Origin: Mycolicibacterium aichiense
GTDB taxonomy: Bacteria; Actinomycetota; Actinomycetes; Mycobacteriales; Mycobacteriaceae
DNA: 64,000 bases
NCBI RefSeq assembly: GCF_010726245.1
Contig: NZ_AP022561.1
Location: 186,001-250,000, forward strand
Direction: 5' to 3'
Position numbers and translations under genes: made by a program. How positions within the stretch are numbered: position 1 is the first letter of the stretch; the number at the start of each line of letters is the position of its first letter. Of this stretch, positions 7,069 through 14,737 are shown piece by piece. The notes beneath the pieces are model-generated. The model was not told the origin of the DNA. It saw nothing but the letters and a program-made list of their open reading frames with translations, and did no database searches.

Positions 7069-7890
7069 ATGCACTCGGCCGGCGAACCGCACGGCGGGCA
7101 CCCCTTCGTGGTGGCCCACCGGGGCGCGTCGGCCGATTGCCCCGAGCACACCCTCGCCGCCTACGAACTCGCCCTCGCCGAAGGTGCCGACGGAGTCGAG
7201 TGCGATGTCCGCCTGACGCGCGACGGCCATCTGGTGTGCGTGCATGACCGGCGGGTGGATCGCACCTCGACCGGCACAGGTCTGGTCAGCGAGATGACAC
7301 TCGCCGAGCTCAAGCGGCTGGACTGGGGTGCCTGGCACAGCAGCGCCAGCTCCGACAAGCCGCCGGAGGGAACCGGGCTACTCACCCTCGACGACCTGGT
7401 CCGGCTGGTTCTGGACTGGAACCGGCCGGTGAAGATGTTCATCGAGACCAAGCATCCGGTCCGCTACGGCGGTCTGGTGGAGAGCAAGGTGTTGGCCCTG
7501 CTACATCGCTACGGCATCGCCGCGCCGGCGTCGGCCGATCTGTCCCGCGCGGTGGTGATGTCGTTCTCGGCCGCGGCGGTCTGGCGGATCCGCCGTGCCG
7601 CCCCGTTGCTGCCCACGGTGCTGCTGGGGGAGACGTCGCGCTATCTGGGCGGCAGCGCCGCCACGACCGTCGGGGCCACGGCTGTCGGCCCGTCCATCAC
7701 CACGCTGCGCGAGCATCCCGAACTCGTCGACCGGGCCGCCGCCCAGGGGCGGGCCATGTACTGCTGGACGGTCGATCACTACGAGGACGTCGGGTACTGC
7801 CGCGACCTCGGCGTCGGCTGGATCGCCACCAACCATCCGGGCCGGACCAAAGCCTGGCTGCAGAACCCGCTGGCGGTCCAGGGCGACTAG
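7069..7890 (+). CDS. glpQ1: Glycerophosphodiester phosphodiesterase GlpQ1
   Basis: The 273-residue enzyme hydrolyses glycerophosphodiesters to glycerol 3-phosphate and an alcohol. The GDPD signature is complete: VAHRGASADCPEHTLAAY, then GADGVECDVRLTRDG, then VHD, which place the catalytic His, Glu and His. The sequence follows M. tuberculosis Rv3842c closely to the C-terminal HPGRTKAWL. The ATG at 7069 gives the family length; a TTG at 7033 would overlap the previous gene. There is no signal peptide, so it is probably cytosolic. Its stop shares a CTAG with the stop of the convergent LCP gene. Confidence 0.93.
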   Translation: MHSAGEPHGGHPFVVAHRGASADCPEHTLAAYELALAEGADGVECDVRLTRDGHLVCVHDRRVDRTSTGTGLVSEMTLAELKRLDWGAWHSSASSDKPPEGTGLLTLDDLVRLVLDWNRPVKMFIETKHPVRYGGLVESKVLALLHRYGIAAPASADLSRAVVMSFSAAAVWRIRRAAPLLPTVLLGETSRYLGGSAATTVGATAVGPSITTLREHPELVDRAAAQGRAMYCWTVDHYEDVGYCRDLGVGWIATNHPGRTKAWLQNPLAVQGD

Positions 7891-9134
7891 GGCTGAGCGT
7901 CGAGTACCGACTGCGGGATGGCCGAGTCGGTGCGCAGCGCCTGGAACAGCTGATCGGCGGCGTCGGAATCCCACACCACCACCGAGCCCGAGTCGTTTCC
8001 GGTGAACTCTCCGATCGGCACGGTGATCGCGGTGGTCGAGCCGTGTAGCGCCCAGCCCAGCTGGGCGAGATCCCAGACGTGGTCACCGGTGTCGACAGTG
8101 AGCGACCCGACGGCGGCGTCCGGCACCGAGTACCAGCGCCACGGATTGAGCCACACCAGAGGGCTGCTCGCGCGGTGCATCACGGCGGCCATGAACTCGC
8201 GCTGATGCACCATCCGGTCCAGATCGGCCCGCGGCGTCGCGCGGGTGCGCACGTAGCCCAGCGCCTTGCTCCCGTCGACGGTTTGGCAGCCCGCGGGCAA
8301 CGTGATCCCGGCCAGCGGATCGTCGATCGGGTCGGCCGGGCACACGTCGACACCGCCGAGCGCGTCGACCACCACGGCGAAACCGTCGAAACCCACCTCG
8401 GCGTAGTGGTCGAGGTGTAGCCCGGTCGCTTCTTCGACGGTCTGCGCCAGCAGCGGCGCGCCGCCTACGGCGAAGGCGGCGTTGATCTTGTCCTTGCCGT
8501 GGCCGGGGATGTTCACATAGGAGTCGCGTGGCAGGGAGACCATCGTGGTCGGTGCGCCGGAGCCCAACCCCGGGATGTGAATCACCAGGATCGTGTCGGT
8601 CCGGCCGTTGCCGAGGTCCCCGCCCGTCGCGAGCTGGGCTTGTTGCTCGGGGGTCAGACCGGCCCGGCTGTCGGACCCGACCAGCAGCCACGTGGTGCCC
8701 GCACCCGCGGCCGGCCGGTCGGCGTAGTCGAACACGGTGACCCGGTGCAGTGAGGTGTCGATCCAGATGGCACCACCGACGAGCCCGCCGACCACGAGCA
8801 GCACGACGATGATAAAGGTGGCGAAAATCCTTCGGCCCCAACGCTTTTTACGTTTCGGTGGGGCCGTTGCAGCCGGCGGTGGGACCGGTGGGCGTGCTAC
8901 CGGCAGGGGTGGTGGAGGTCGCCGAAGTGGTGGTGGGGGTGGGGGTGCCTGGCGCGGTGGTGGCTGACGGGGTGGTGGGGGTGGCGGTGCCTGGCGCGGT
9001 GGTGGTGGTGGTGGTGGCCGATGGCCGGGTTCGCGCCGGATCACCTCGGAGGGCTCGCGGCGCGGCGGTGCGGCACGCGGTATCCGCTCGGTCGGCGGAT
9101 CCGGCGCGGGGCGCGGCCGCCAGTCGTCGCTCAC
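7887..9134 (-). CDS. LytR-CpsA-Psr family cell-wall ligase with polyproline cytoplasmic tail
   Basis: The 415-residue protein has an extreme Pro-rich cytoplasmic region (residues 1-95), a lysine/arginine stop and one membrane helix (about 103-127), then an extracellular LCP domain. LCP landmarks are LLVGSDSRAGL, GRTDTILVIHI, MVSLPRDSYVNIPG and VGFDGFAVVVDALGGVDVC. LCP enzymes transfer lipid-linked polymers such as arabinogalactan to peptidoglycan. M. tuberculosis Rv3840 occupies the same place but is much shorter, as I recall, so this copy looks intact. It starts at a GTG 6 nt after TAAATT and lies 22 nt behind the CPBP gene. Confidence 0.88.
   Translation of the reverse strand: MSDDWRPRPAPDPPTERIPRAAPPRREPSEVIRREPGHRPPPPPPPRQAPPPPPPRQPPPRQAPPPPPPLRRPPPPLPVARPPVPPPAATAPPKRKKRWGRRIFATFIIVVLLVVGGLVGGAIWIDTSLHRVTVFDYADRPAAGAGTTWLLVGSDSRAGLTPEQQAQLATGGDLGNGRTDTILVIHIPGLGSGAPTTMVSLPRDSYVNIPGHGKDKINAAFAVGGAPLLAQTVEEATGLHLDHYAEVGFDGFAVVVDALGGVDVCPADPIDDPLAGITLPAGCQTVDGSKALGYVRTRATPRADLDRMVHQREFMAAVMHRASSPLVWLNPWRWYSVPDAAVGSLTVDTGDHVWDLAQLGWALHGSTTAITVPIGEFTGNDSGSVVVWDSDAADQLFQALRTDSAIPQSVLDAQP
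8880..9030 (-). repeat. Polyproline-coding low-complexity tract
   Basis: The minus strand reads as repeated CCACC/CCGCC triplet patterns coding for runs of proline broken by Arg-Gln-Ala. It lies within the N-terminal tail of the LCP gene. Length variation between strains is likely. Confidence 0.6.
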
Positions 9135-9140
9135 CAGGTC

Positions 9141-9146
9141 AATTTA
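9141..9146 (-). promoter_or_regulatory. -10 element TAAATT, leaderless start of the LCP gene
   Basis: TAAATT ends 6 nt before the GTG at 9134, inside the 22-nt gap behind the CPBP gene. The LCP gene may have its own promoter in addition to read-through. Confidence 0.4.
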
Positions 9147-9156
9147 CGTGCCGAAG

Positions 9157-9924
9157 TCACGTGAGCCAGCCAACATGACCGGCGAGTGCGACGTAACCCA
9201 CGAAGGCGACGGTGTCGATGACGCCATGTGCGATCACCAACGGCCACAACCGCCCCGTGCGGCACCAGACATAGCCGAAGACCAGACCCATAACCAGGTT
9301 GCCCAGACCCGCTCCGAACCCCTGGTACAGGTGGTACATCCCGCGCAGAACGCTCGATACCAGGACCGCGCGGTTCTGGCTGAACCCCAGTTGCTTCAAC
9401 CGGGTGATCAGGTACCCGACCACCACCACTTCCTCGGCGAAACCGTTGGCGAACGCGGAGAAGATCAGTACCGGGATGCGCCACCAGCTGTCGTGCAGTG
9501 CCGACGGCTCGACCTGGGCATTCATCCCCAGCCAGCGCGCGGCGAGATAGAGCAGCAGGCCGGGAATGCCGATCAGCGCCGCCAGGCCCAGACCGCCCAG
9601 GACGTCTGAACGCCAGCGCAGCCGGCCGAGCCCGACCCGCGCCGGGCTGATTCCGCTGCGCCACAACAGATACAGGCCGAGCGCGCCCCAGGCCACCAGC
9701 TGGGCGACGGAGGCCAGATTCAGGCCGAGGTTGATCAGGTCGTAACGAGACAGGTTGGGGTTCAACCGAACCCGGCGTCCGGCCAGTCCGGACAGGACAC
9801 CGTCGAGCAATTGCAGTATCGCGGTGACAGCGCTGACACCGAACGTGACCGCGAGCATGACGCCGATTTCGATGCGCAGCCCGCGCCGGTCGGTGGCCAG
9901 GAAGTCGTCGCGGGGGGCGCTCAC
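9157..9924 (-). CDS. CPBP-family intramembrane metalloprotease
   Basis: The 255-residue protein has about eight hydrophobic segments. The three CPBP/Abi regions are present: AEEVVVVGYL near residue 163, RGMYHLYQGFG near 196 and IAHGVIDTVAF near 233. The usual EExxxR box has lost its arginine here (EEVVVV). I believe this form is common in actinobacterial members. The family includes type II CAAX proteases and self-immunity proteins. The substrate is unknown. A GTG start lies 6 nt after TACCGT, and the gene sits between the DUF2470 and LCP genes on the same strand. Confidence 0.82.
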   Translation of the reverse strand: MSAPRDDFLATDRRGLRIEIGVMLAVTFGVSAVTAILQLLDGVLSGLAGRRVRLNPNLSRYDLINLGLNLASVAQLVAWGALGLYLLWRSGISPARVGLGRLRWRSDVLGGLGLAALIGIPGLLLYLAARWLGMNAQVEPSALHDSWWRIPVLIFSAFANGFAEEVVVVGYLITRLKQLGFSQNRAVLVSSVLRGMYHLYQGFGAGLGNLVMGLVFGYVWCRTGRLWPLVIAHGVIDTVAFVGYVALAGHVGWLT

Positions 9925-9930
9925 CCCGAC

Positions 9931-9936
9931 ACGGTA
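9931..9936 (-). promoter_or_regulatory. -10 element TACCGT, leaderless start of the CPBP gene
   Basis: TACCGT ends 6 nt before the GTG at 9924, in the 18-nt gap after the DUF2470 gene. No ribosome site is visible. Confidence 0.35.
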
Positions 9937-9942
9937 ACGGCC

Positions 9943-10713
9943 CTACATGCGCCGGGCGCGCAGCCCGTTGACGAACGGGCAGCCCATCAGCAGCCGGATC
10001 GCGCGACCCAGCGCGGGGACGTCGTGCACCGGGGCGCCGAACGGCAGGCGGACGTCATGATCACCGTCGGTGCTCTCCACGCGCAGCCGCACGCCGTAGC
10101 GGTCCAGGCCGAGCGGGCGCACCCGCCCGCGGCGTAGTTGGGCGGGCAGCTTGCCGGCCAGCCTTGCGAGGACCTCAGGGTGGTCGTTGTCCAGATGCTG
10201 CAACCAGGCCGATTCGAACTCGCAGAACGGATCCGGCTGTGCCGTCAGCAGCTCGTGCAGACCGACGGTTTCGGCGCCCGCGGCATCGGCAACGACGACG
10301 GACTCCACTTCGAGCAGGAACAGCGCCTGGCCGGACCCGATGTCCAGCAGTGCCGGGTTGGGGTGGTCGGTCGCGATCATGTCGACCATCGTGCGCACGG
10401 CGTGACAAGGCACGCTCTGGACCCGGCCGCGGATCCACACCAGCGAACGCACCGGCTCCCGCAATGGCAGCGGGGCGTAATCGGTGAGCTCGAGTACCGC
10501 GGCGATGCCGTCGGCACCAGCGCAGCGGGCACGGGTGGCCAGCGCTGAGTCGGCGTCCAGGCTGACTGCGAAGGAACCGCCGGGCAGGAGGTGGTGCAGG
10601 GGGGTGGTTGCGGGGGCGACGTCGTCGGCGACCAGCATCGCGCCGGCCGCCCGCGCACAAGCACTGCGGACGCGTTCGGCGGTGGTTGGTGTTGTGAGCG
10701 TCGCTGAGGTCAT
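9943..10713 (-). CDS. DUF2470-domain protein, iron-regulated (Rv3839-like)
   Basis: The 256-residue protein ends in a DUF2470 domain (about 170-250, from VLARLAGKLPAQLRRGRV to AIRLLMGC). DUF2470 occurs at the C-terminus of HugZ-like heme-binding and split-barrel flavoproteins. The N-terminal part resembles a degenerate split barrel. Synteny points to M. tuberculosis Rv3839, reported as iron-responsive. A 15 of 19 match to the IdeR box lies just upstream of its ribosome site. A role in heme or iron handling is inferred from this, not shown. The ATG at 10713 follows GGAAGG. Confidence 0.78.
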   Translation of the reverse strand: MTSATLTTPTTAERVRSACARAAGAMLVADDVAPATTPLHHLLPGGSFAVSLDADSALATRARCAGADGIAAVLELTDYAPLPLREPVRSLVWIRGRVQSVPCHAVRTMVDMIATDHPNPALLDIGSGQALFLLEVESVVVADAAGAETVGLHELLTAQPDPFCEFESAWLQHLDNDHPEVLARLAGKLPAQLRRGRVRPLGLDRYGVRLRVESTDGDHDVRLPFGAPVHDVPALGRAIRLLMGCPFVNGLRARRM

Positions 10714-10731
10714 CGCGCACCTTCCGGTTAG

Positions 10732-10750
10732 TGAGGTAAGCCTAAGTTAA
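10732..10750. promoter_or_regulatory. IdeR/DtxR iron box
   Basis: TGAGGTAAGCCTAAGTTAA matches the consensus TTAGGTTAGCCTAACCTAA at 15 of 19 positions. It ends 19 nt upstream of the DUF2470 start codon, next to its ribosome site, where bound IdeR would block transcription under iron sufficiency. The divergent pheA promoter is 47 nt away on the other side. Confidence 0.72.
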
Positions 10751-10796
10751 CTATCGGATGGGGGTCGCGCAAGGCTTTCCCGCAAGACAGAACCGA

Positions 10797-10802
10797 TAGG
10801 GT
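10797..10802 (+). promoter_or_regulatory. -10 element TAGGGT, leaderless start of pheA
   Basis: TAGGGT ends 6 nt before the GTG at 10809, with no ribosome site between. Confidence 0.5.
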
Positions 10803-10808
10803 TGATCC

Positions 10809-11729
10809 GTGGCCCGCATCGCCTACCTCGGTCCCGAGGGCACGTTCACCGAAGCGGCGCTGCTCAAAATGTGCGCGGCCGGAGTAGTTCCGGGTGACGG
10901 TGCCGCGCAGCCCGAGCCGACAGACAGCACCCCCGCTGCATTGGCCGCCGTCCGCGCCGGCACGGCGGATTTCGCCTGTGTGCCGATCGAGAATTCGATC
11001 GAGGGAAGTGTGCTGCCAACCCTGGACAGCCTGGCGACCGGTCTTCCGCTGCAGATCTACGCCGAGCTCACCCTCGATGTCGCATTCAGCATCGTGGTGC
11101 GTGACGGCCAGGACCGTGCCGCCGTGCGGACCGTTGCGGCGTTTCCGATCGCCGCCGCGCAGGTACGCCGCTGGCTGAGTGAACATCTACCGGATGCGGA
11201 GCTGGTTCCGGCCCACTCCAACGCCGCCGCCGCTCAGGAGGTGGCCGCAGGCCGCGCCGACGCCGGTGTCAGCACCGCGCTGGCTGCGCAGCGCTACGGG
11301 TTGGACACGCTGGCTGACGGGGTGGTCGATGAGCCCAACGCCCGGACGCGGTTCGTCTTGGTCGGCAGGCCCGGCCCGCCGCCCCCGCGCACCGGCGCCG
11401 ACCGCACGTCGGTGGTGTTGCGGATCGACAACACCCCCGGGGCGCTGGTATCGGCGATGACCGAGTTCGGCATCCGGGACATCGATCTGACCCGGATCGA
11501 ATCCCGGCCCACCCGAGTCGAATTGGGCACCTACGTGTTTTTCCTGGATTGCGTTGGCCACATCGACGACTCTGCGGTGGCCGAGGCGCTCAAAGCGCTG
11601 CATCGCCGCTGCGCCGACGTGCGCTTCCTGGGGTCGTGGCCGACGGAATCGGCGACCGGTGCGACACCGCCCCAACCGGATGAAGCGGATCGTTGGCTGA
11701 TCCGGCTGCGGGAAGGTGACCCGGCATGA
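10809..11729 (+). CDS. pheA: Prephenate dehydratase
   Basis: The 306-residue enzyme converts prephenate to phenylpyruvate in phenylalanine synthesis. The catalytic domain runs from IAYLGPEGTFTEAAL to residue 185 and includes the conserved Thr-Arg-Phe motif (ARTRFVLVG). A C-terminal ACT domain starts at about residue 197 (TSVVLRIDNTPGALVSAM) and carries the ESRP phenylalanine-binding motif, so feedback inhibition is expected. It is the separate monofunctional form, like Rv3838c, without a chorismate mutase domain. The gene overlaps the following phosphatase gene by ATGA. Confidence 0.96.
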   Translation: MARIAYLGPEGTFTEAALLKMCAAGVVPGDGAAQPEPTDSTPAALAAVRAGTADFACVPIENSIEGSVLPTLDSLATGLPLQIYAELTLDVAFSIVVRDGQDRAAVRTVAAFPIAAAQVRRWLSEHLPDAELVPAHSNAAAAQEVAAGRADAGVSTALAAQRYGLDTLADGVVDEPNARTRFVLVGRPGPPPPRTGADRTSVVLRIDNTPGALVSAMTEFGIRDIDLTRIESRPTRVELGTYVFFLDCVGHIDDSAVAEALKALHRRCADVRFLGSWPTESATGATPPQPDEADRWLIRLREGDPA

Positions 11730-12412
11730 GTGGGCGTCTGATTCTGCTGCGGCACGGGCAATCGCACGGCAACGTCGAACGCCGCCTCGACACCCGGCCA
11801 CCCGGTGCGGACCTGACCGACCTCGGCCGGGACCAGGCGCGCGAATTCGCCCTGTCCCGCGCTCGGCGTCCCGGGCTGCTGGTGCACTCGGTCGCCCGGC
11901 GCGCCGCCCAGACCGCCGAGGAGATCGGTGCGCAGTTCCGGCTGTCCGCGGAGGAATTCGAGGGCATCCACGAAGTGCAGGCGGGCGAGCTGGAGAACCG
12001 CAACGACGACGATGCGATCGCCGAGTTCAATGCCATTTACCAGCGCTGGCATCAGGGGGAACTGGCAGTGCCCATGCCCGGCGGTGAGAGTGCCAACGAT
12101 GTGCTGGAGCGCTACCTTCCGTCGATCACGGATCTGCGGCTGCGCTACCTGGACGACCACGCCTGGACCGACGACATCGTCGTGGTCAGTCATGGGGCGG
12201 CGATCCGGCTGATCGCGGCGACGTTGGCGGGGGTGGAGAGCAGCTTCGTTCTCGACCACCATCTGGCCAACGCCGAGTCGGTGGTCTTGGCGCCGATCAC
12301 CGACGGCCGGTGGAGCTGCGTGCAGTGGGGATCGCTCAGCCCGCCGTTCTACCCGGAGCCGGACGCACATCCGATCGAAGATGCCCTCGAATCGATCGAC
12401 CCGATGGGCTGA
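11726..12412 (+). CDS. Histidine phosphatase (phosphoglycerate mutase-like, Rv3837c)
   Basis: The 228-residue protein opens with LILLRHGQSHGN, the RHG motif with the phosphohistidine. It also has VVSHGAAIRL near residue 155 with the second catalytic histidine. Such proteins are usually broad phosphatases rather than true glycolytic mutases. The overlap with pheA (ATGA) shows coupling, which suggests a metabolic role linked to aromatic amino acids or simple co-expression. It has no membrane segment, so a cytosolic location is expected. Confidence 0.88.
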   Translation: MSGRLILLRHGQSHGNVERRLDTRPPGADLTDLGRDQAREFALSRARRPGLLVHSVARRAAQTAEEIGAQFRLSAEEFEGIHEVQAGELENRNDDDAIAEFNAIYQRWHQGELAVPMPGGESANDVLERYLPSITDLRLRYLDDHAWTDDIVVVSHGAAIRLIAATLAGVESSFVLDHHLANAESVVLAPITDGRWSCVQWGSLSPPFYPEPDAHPIEDALESIDPMG

Positions 12413-12419
12413 GAAGACC

Positions 12420-12617
12420 TCACACAGCCAACGAGTGACTCGTTTGCTGGGAGCACGCACACCCGACCGCGTCGCAATCGATCACCAACAGGTGGAGTAC
12501 CAGTTCGGGGCCGTCGCAATCCGGCTCTGTGCACTCGCCGCGATGCAGGTCGTGGACGATCAAGGTACCGTGGCAATGTGCCAGGCCAGCAGCGCATTCT
12601 CGGCAACTCGAATCCAT
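12420..12617 (-). CDS. 65-residue Cys-rich zinc-binding-like protein
   Basis: The small protein has a dense metal-ligand pattern: CRECAAGLAHCHG at residues 5-17, then ECTEPDCDGPE at about 27-37, and CDAVGCAC near 49-56. Cys and His spacing suggests one or two structural zinc sites. I recall similar short hypothetical proteins in many mycobacteria. An ATG at 12617 was chosen because the conserved part begins directly after it; no good ribosome site is seen. It converges with the phosphatase gene, with a 7-base gap. Function is unknown. Confidence 0.6.
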   Translation of the reverse strand: MDSSCRECAAGLAHCHGTLIVHDLHRGECTEPDCDGPELVLHLLVIDCDAVGCACSQQTSHSLAV

Positions 12618-12826
12618 GGTTCGTTCATAGCATTGCGGTCCGACACGGAGTGGTTGCCACGCTGGTGCCAGCAAGCTAATTTTCGCCCGTCGCGAAATTA
12701 GCTATGCAATAGCTGGTGTGGTGAGATATCTTGAGTGTCCTCGGCCCTTCGGGGGTGGGCTGGTTAACTGCCGGGCCAGCCAGCAATTCGATGATCAACC
12801 CCGGCAACACGAAGTAAGGACTGAAC

Positions 12827-13087
12827 ATGATGTCAGGTCGTTTGACTCGGCAGATTGCGCTTTTTGCTGGCGGCCTCGCGATTGTCGGGATGGGCACGCT
12901 GACCGCTTGCGGTAAGGACAAGGAAAAGGCGCCGGAAAGCACCACGCCGACCACCACCAGCGCTCCTGCGCCGTCGCCCACCGAGAAGGCTGTATCGCCT
13001 GGTGGGGCCAACTCCTTCACGCCGACGGTCAAGGCGCCGCCGGCTCCGACCGCGCTGCCCGGCAACGTCATCACCGGCGGTAACTAA
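12827..13087 (+). CDS. Small lipoprotein
   Basis: The 86-residue protein has a signal peptide ending in the lipobox LTAC near residue 28, so it should be lipid-anchored on the outer face of the membrane. The mature part is short, charged at first (GKDKEKAPES), then Thr/Pro/Ala-rich and apparently unstructured. The ATG is preceded by AAGGA. It lies 42 nt upstream of the sedolisin operon in the same direction and may be its first gene. No function is known. Confidence 0.72.
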   Translation: MMSGRLTRQIALFAGGLAIVGMGTLTACGKDKEKAPESTTPTTTSAPAPSPTEKAVSPGGANSFTPTVKAPPAPTALPGNVITGGN

Positions 13088-13129
13088 GCCGTTCGGTCGG
13101 TATCCGTCCGCAGCCACCCGCCGCCGACA

Positions 13130-14737
13130 ATGATCGGGGTCAACCGCCTCCGGGCGCTGTCCGCGGTGGGGCTGCTCGGAGTGCTGACCGCTGCCGTAGT
13201 ACTGGTCGCTGATCTGCACCGTCCACCGGCACCCGCCGACATCGGTGCGATCAGCGGCCCGTACGCGTCTCTGCTCGCCAGTTCGGTCGACCTCGGCCCG
13301 GCGCGCACCGATCACGTTCAGCTGACTGCTGCGCTGCGTGACGATTCTCGGCCCGACCTCTTGATGGGATGGGCTGTCCAACAGAACCTTTCAGTGCGCT
13401 GGCGCCCCGGCGACAGCTGGGCGATCCTCGAAGGCGCGCCCGACGCGGTATCCGGCGCATTCGATGTCGACGTGCACGACTACCGGGGCAAGCGGGGCCA
13501 GGTGTTCTACGCCTCACCCCAGCAGCCGTCGGTACCTCAGTCGCTCAGCGTGGAGGTCGCCGGCCTGGGCCGCATCCTCGGCTACACGCCGCACCGCGAG
13601 TCCAAGGTCTGGATGCTGCCGCTGGAGGTCCCCGACCAAGGCCTGAGCCCCAGCGCACTGCTGCGCACCTACAACGCAATGCCGTTGCACGACAAGGGCT
13701 ACACCGGCAAGGGCACCACGGTCGTGGTGTTCGCGTTCGACGGCTTCGACCAAGCCGACCTCGACACCTTCGCGACGATGTTCAACCTGCCGAAGTTCAC
13801 CCCGGACGTGGTGGGTGGCATGCCGTCGGCGCGGCGCGGCGAGGCGACCATGGACCTCGAGGCCATCCACGCGATCGCCCCGGACGCCAAGAAGGTGCTG
13901 GTCAATGCGCGGCCGACCGTCGAGGGTGACGGCTCATACGAAAAGATCGCCAAACTCATGGAGGACACCGAACGCACCTACCCGGGCGCAGTGTGGAGCT
14001 TCTCCATCGGCTGGGGCTGCGACAAGCTCATCACCGCCGCCGACCTGGTGCCGGTGCGCGCAGCATTGACGTCCGCGCATCGTTCGGGCACAACAGCTTT
14101 CGATGCCAGCGGCGACCTGGCCGGGCTTGATTGCAAGGGTGGTGACGAATGGTCGTCACCGCCGAGTGACAACGACGTCGGACTGGACGCCGTCGCCTCG
14201 ATGCCGGAGATGACCGACGTCGGCGGCACGACGGTGTCCACCGACGACAAGGGCGACTGGCTGGCCGAGCAGTCCTGGTTCGACGCGCCGCTCTCACAGG
14301 GCACCGGCGGCGGTGTGTCGGCGCTCTTCGAGCGCCCCGAGTGGCAGCAGCACCTCAGCGCCCCCAAGGGCGACGGCAAGCGGCTGACCCCCGACATCGC
14401 CGCCGTCGCCGACCCTTTCACCGGCGTGCAGATCGTGTTCAACCAGCAGGTGATAGTGGGCGGCGGCACCTCGTTGGCGGCGCCCATCTGGGCCGGGTTG
14501 ACCGCCGTGATGAACGAGTTCGTGGTCGACAAGGGCGGCTCATTGATCGGCAACATCAACCCGGTGCTCTACGCGATCGCCCAGGGCACACCACTGCCCG
14601 CCTTTCGTGATGTGGTGCTCGGCGGTAACGCGGTGGCCAACGCCGGACCGGGCTACGACCTGGTGACCGGGCTGGGCACACCCAATGTCGAGAACCTGGC
14701 GCAGAATATTCTTGTGACCCAGAAGGTGGTCGGATGA
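13130..14737 (+). CDS. S53-family (sedolisin) serine peptidase with pro-domain
   Basis: The 535-residue secreted or membrane-tethered protease has an N-terminal hydrophobic helix (about 8-28). A pro-kumamolisin-type activation domain follows (about 45-165), then the catalytic domain. The sedolisin residues are visible: Glu238 and Asp242 in GEATMDLEAIHA, Asp329 in DASGDLAG, and Ser448 in GGGTSLAAPIWAG. A C-terminal calcium-site signature (YDLVTGLGTPN) is present. S53 enzymes usually act at acidic pH after removal of the pro-domain. The stop overlaps the next gene by ATGA, so it is coupled to two membrane proteins. Confidence 0.9.
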   Translation: MIGVNRLRALSAVGLLGVLTAAVVLVADLHRPPAPADIGAISGPYASLLASSVDLGPARTDHVQLTAALRDDSRPDLLMGWAVQQNLSVRWRPGDSWAILEGAPDAVSGAFDVDVHDYRGKRGQVFYASPQQPSVPQSLSVEVAGLGRILGYTPHRESKVWMLPLEVPDQGLSPSALLRTYNAMPLHDKGYTGKGTTVVVFAFDGFDQADLDTFATMFNLPKFTPDVVGGMPSARRGEATMDLEAIHAIAPDAKKVLVNARPTVEGDGSYEKIAKLMEDTERTYPGAVWSFSIGWGCDKLITAADLVPVRAALTSAHRSGTTAFDASGDLAGLDCKGGDEWSSPPSDNDVGLDAVASMPEMTDVGGTTVSTDDKGDWLAEQSWFDAPLSQGTGGGVSALFERPEWQQHLSAPKGDGKRLTPDIAAVADPFTGVQIVFNQQVIVGGGTSLAAPIWAGLTAVMNEFVVDKGGSLIGNINPVLYAIAQGTPLPAFRDVVLGGNAVANAGPGYDLVTGLGTPNVENLAQNILVTQKVVG

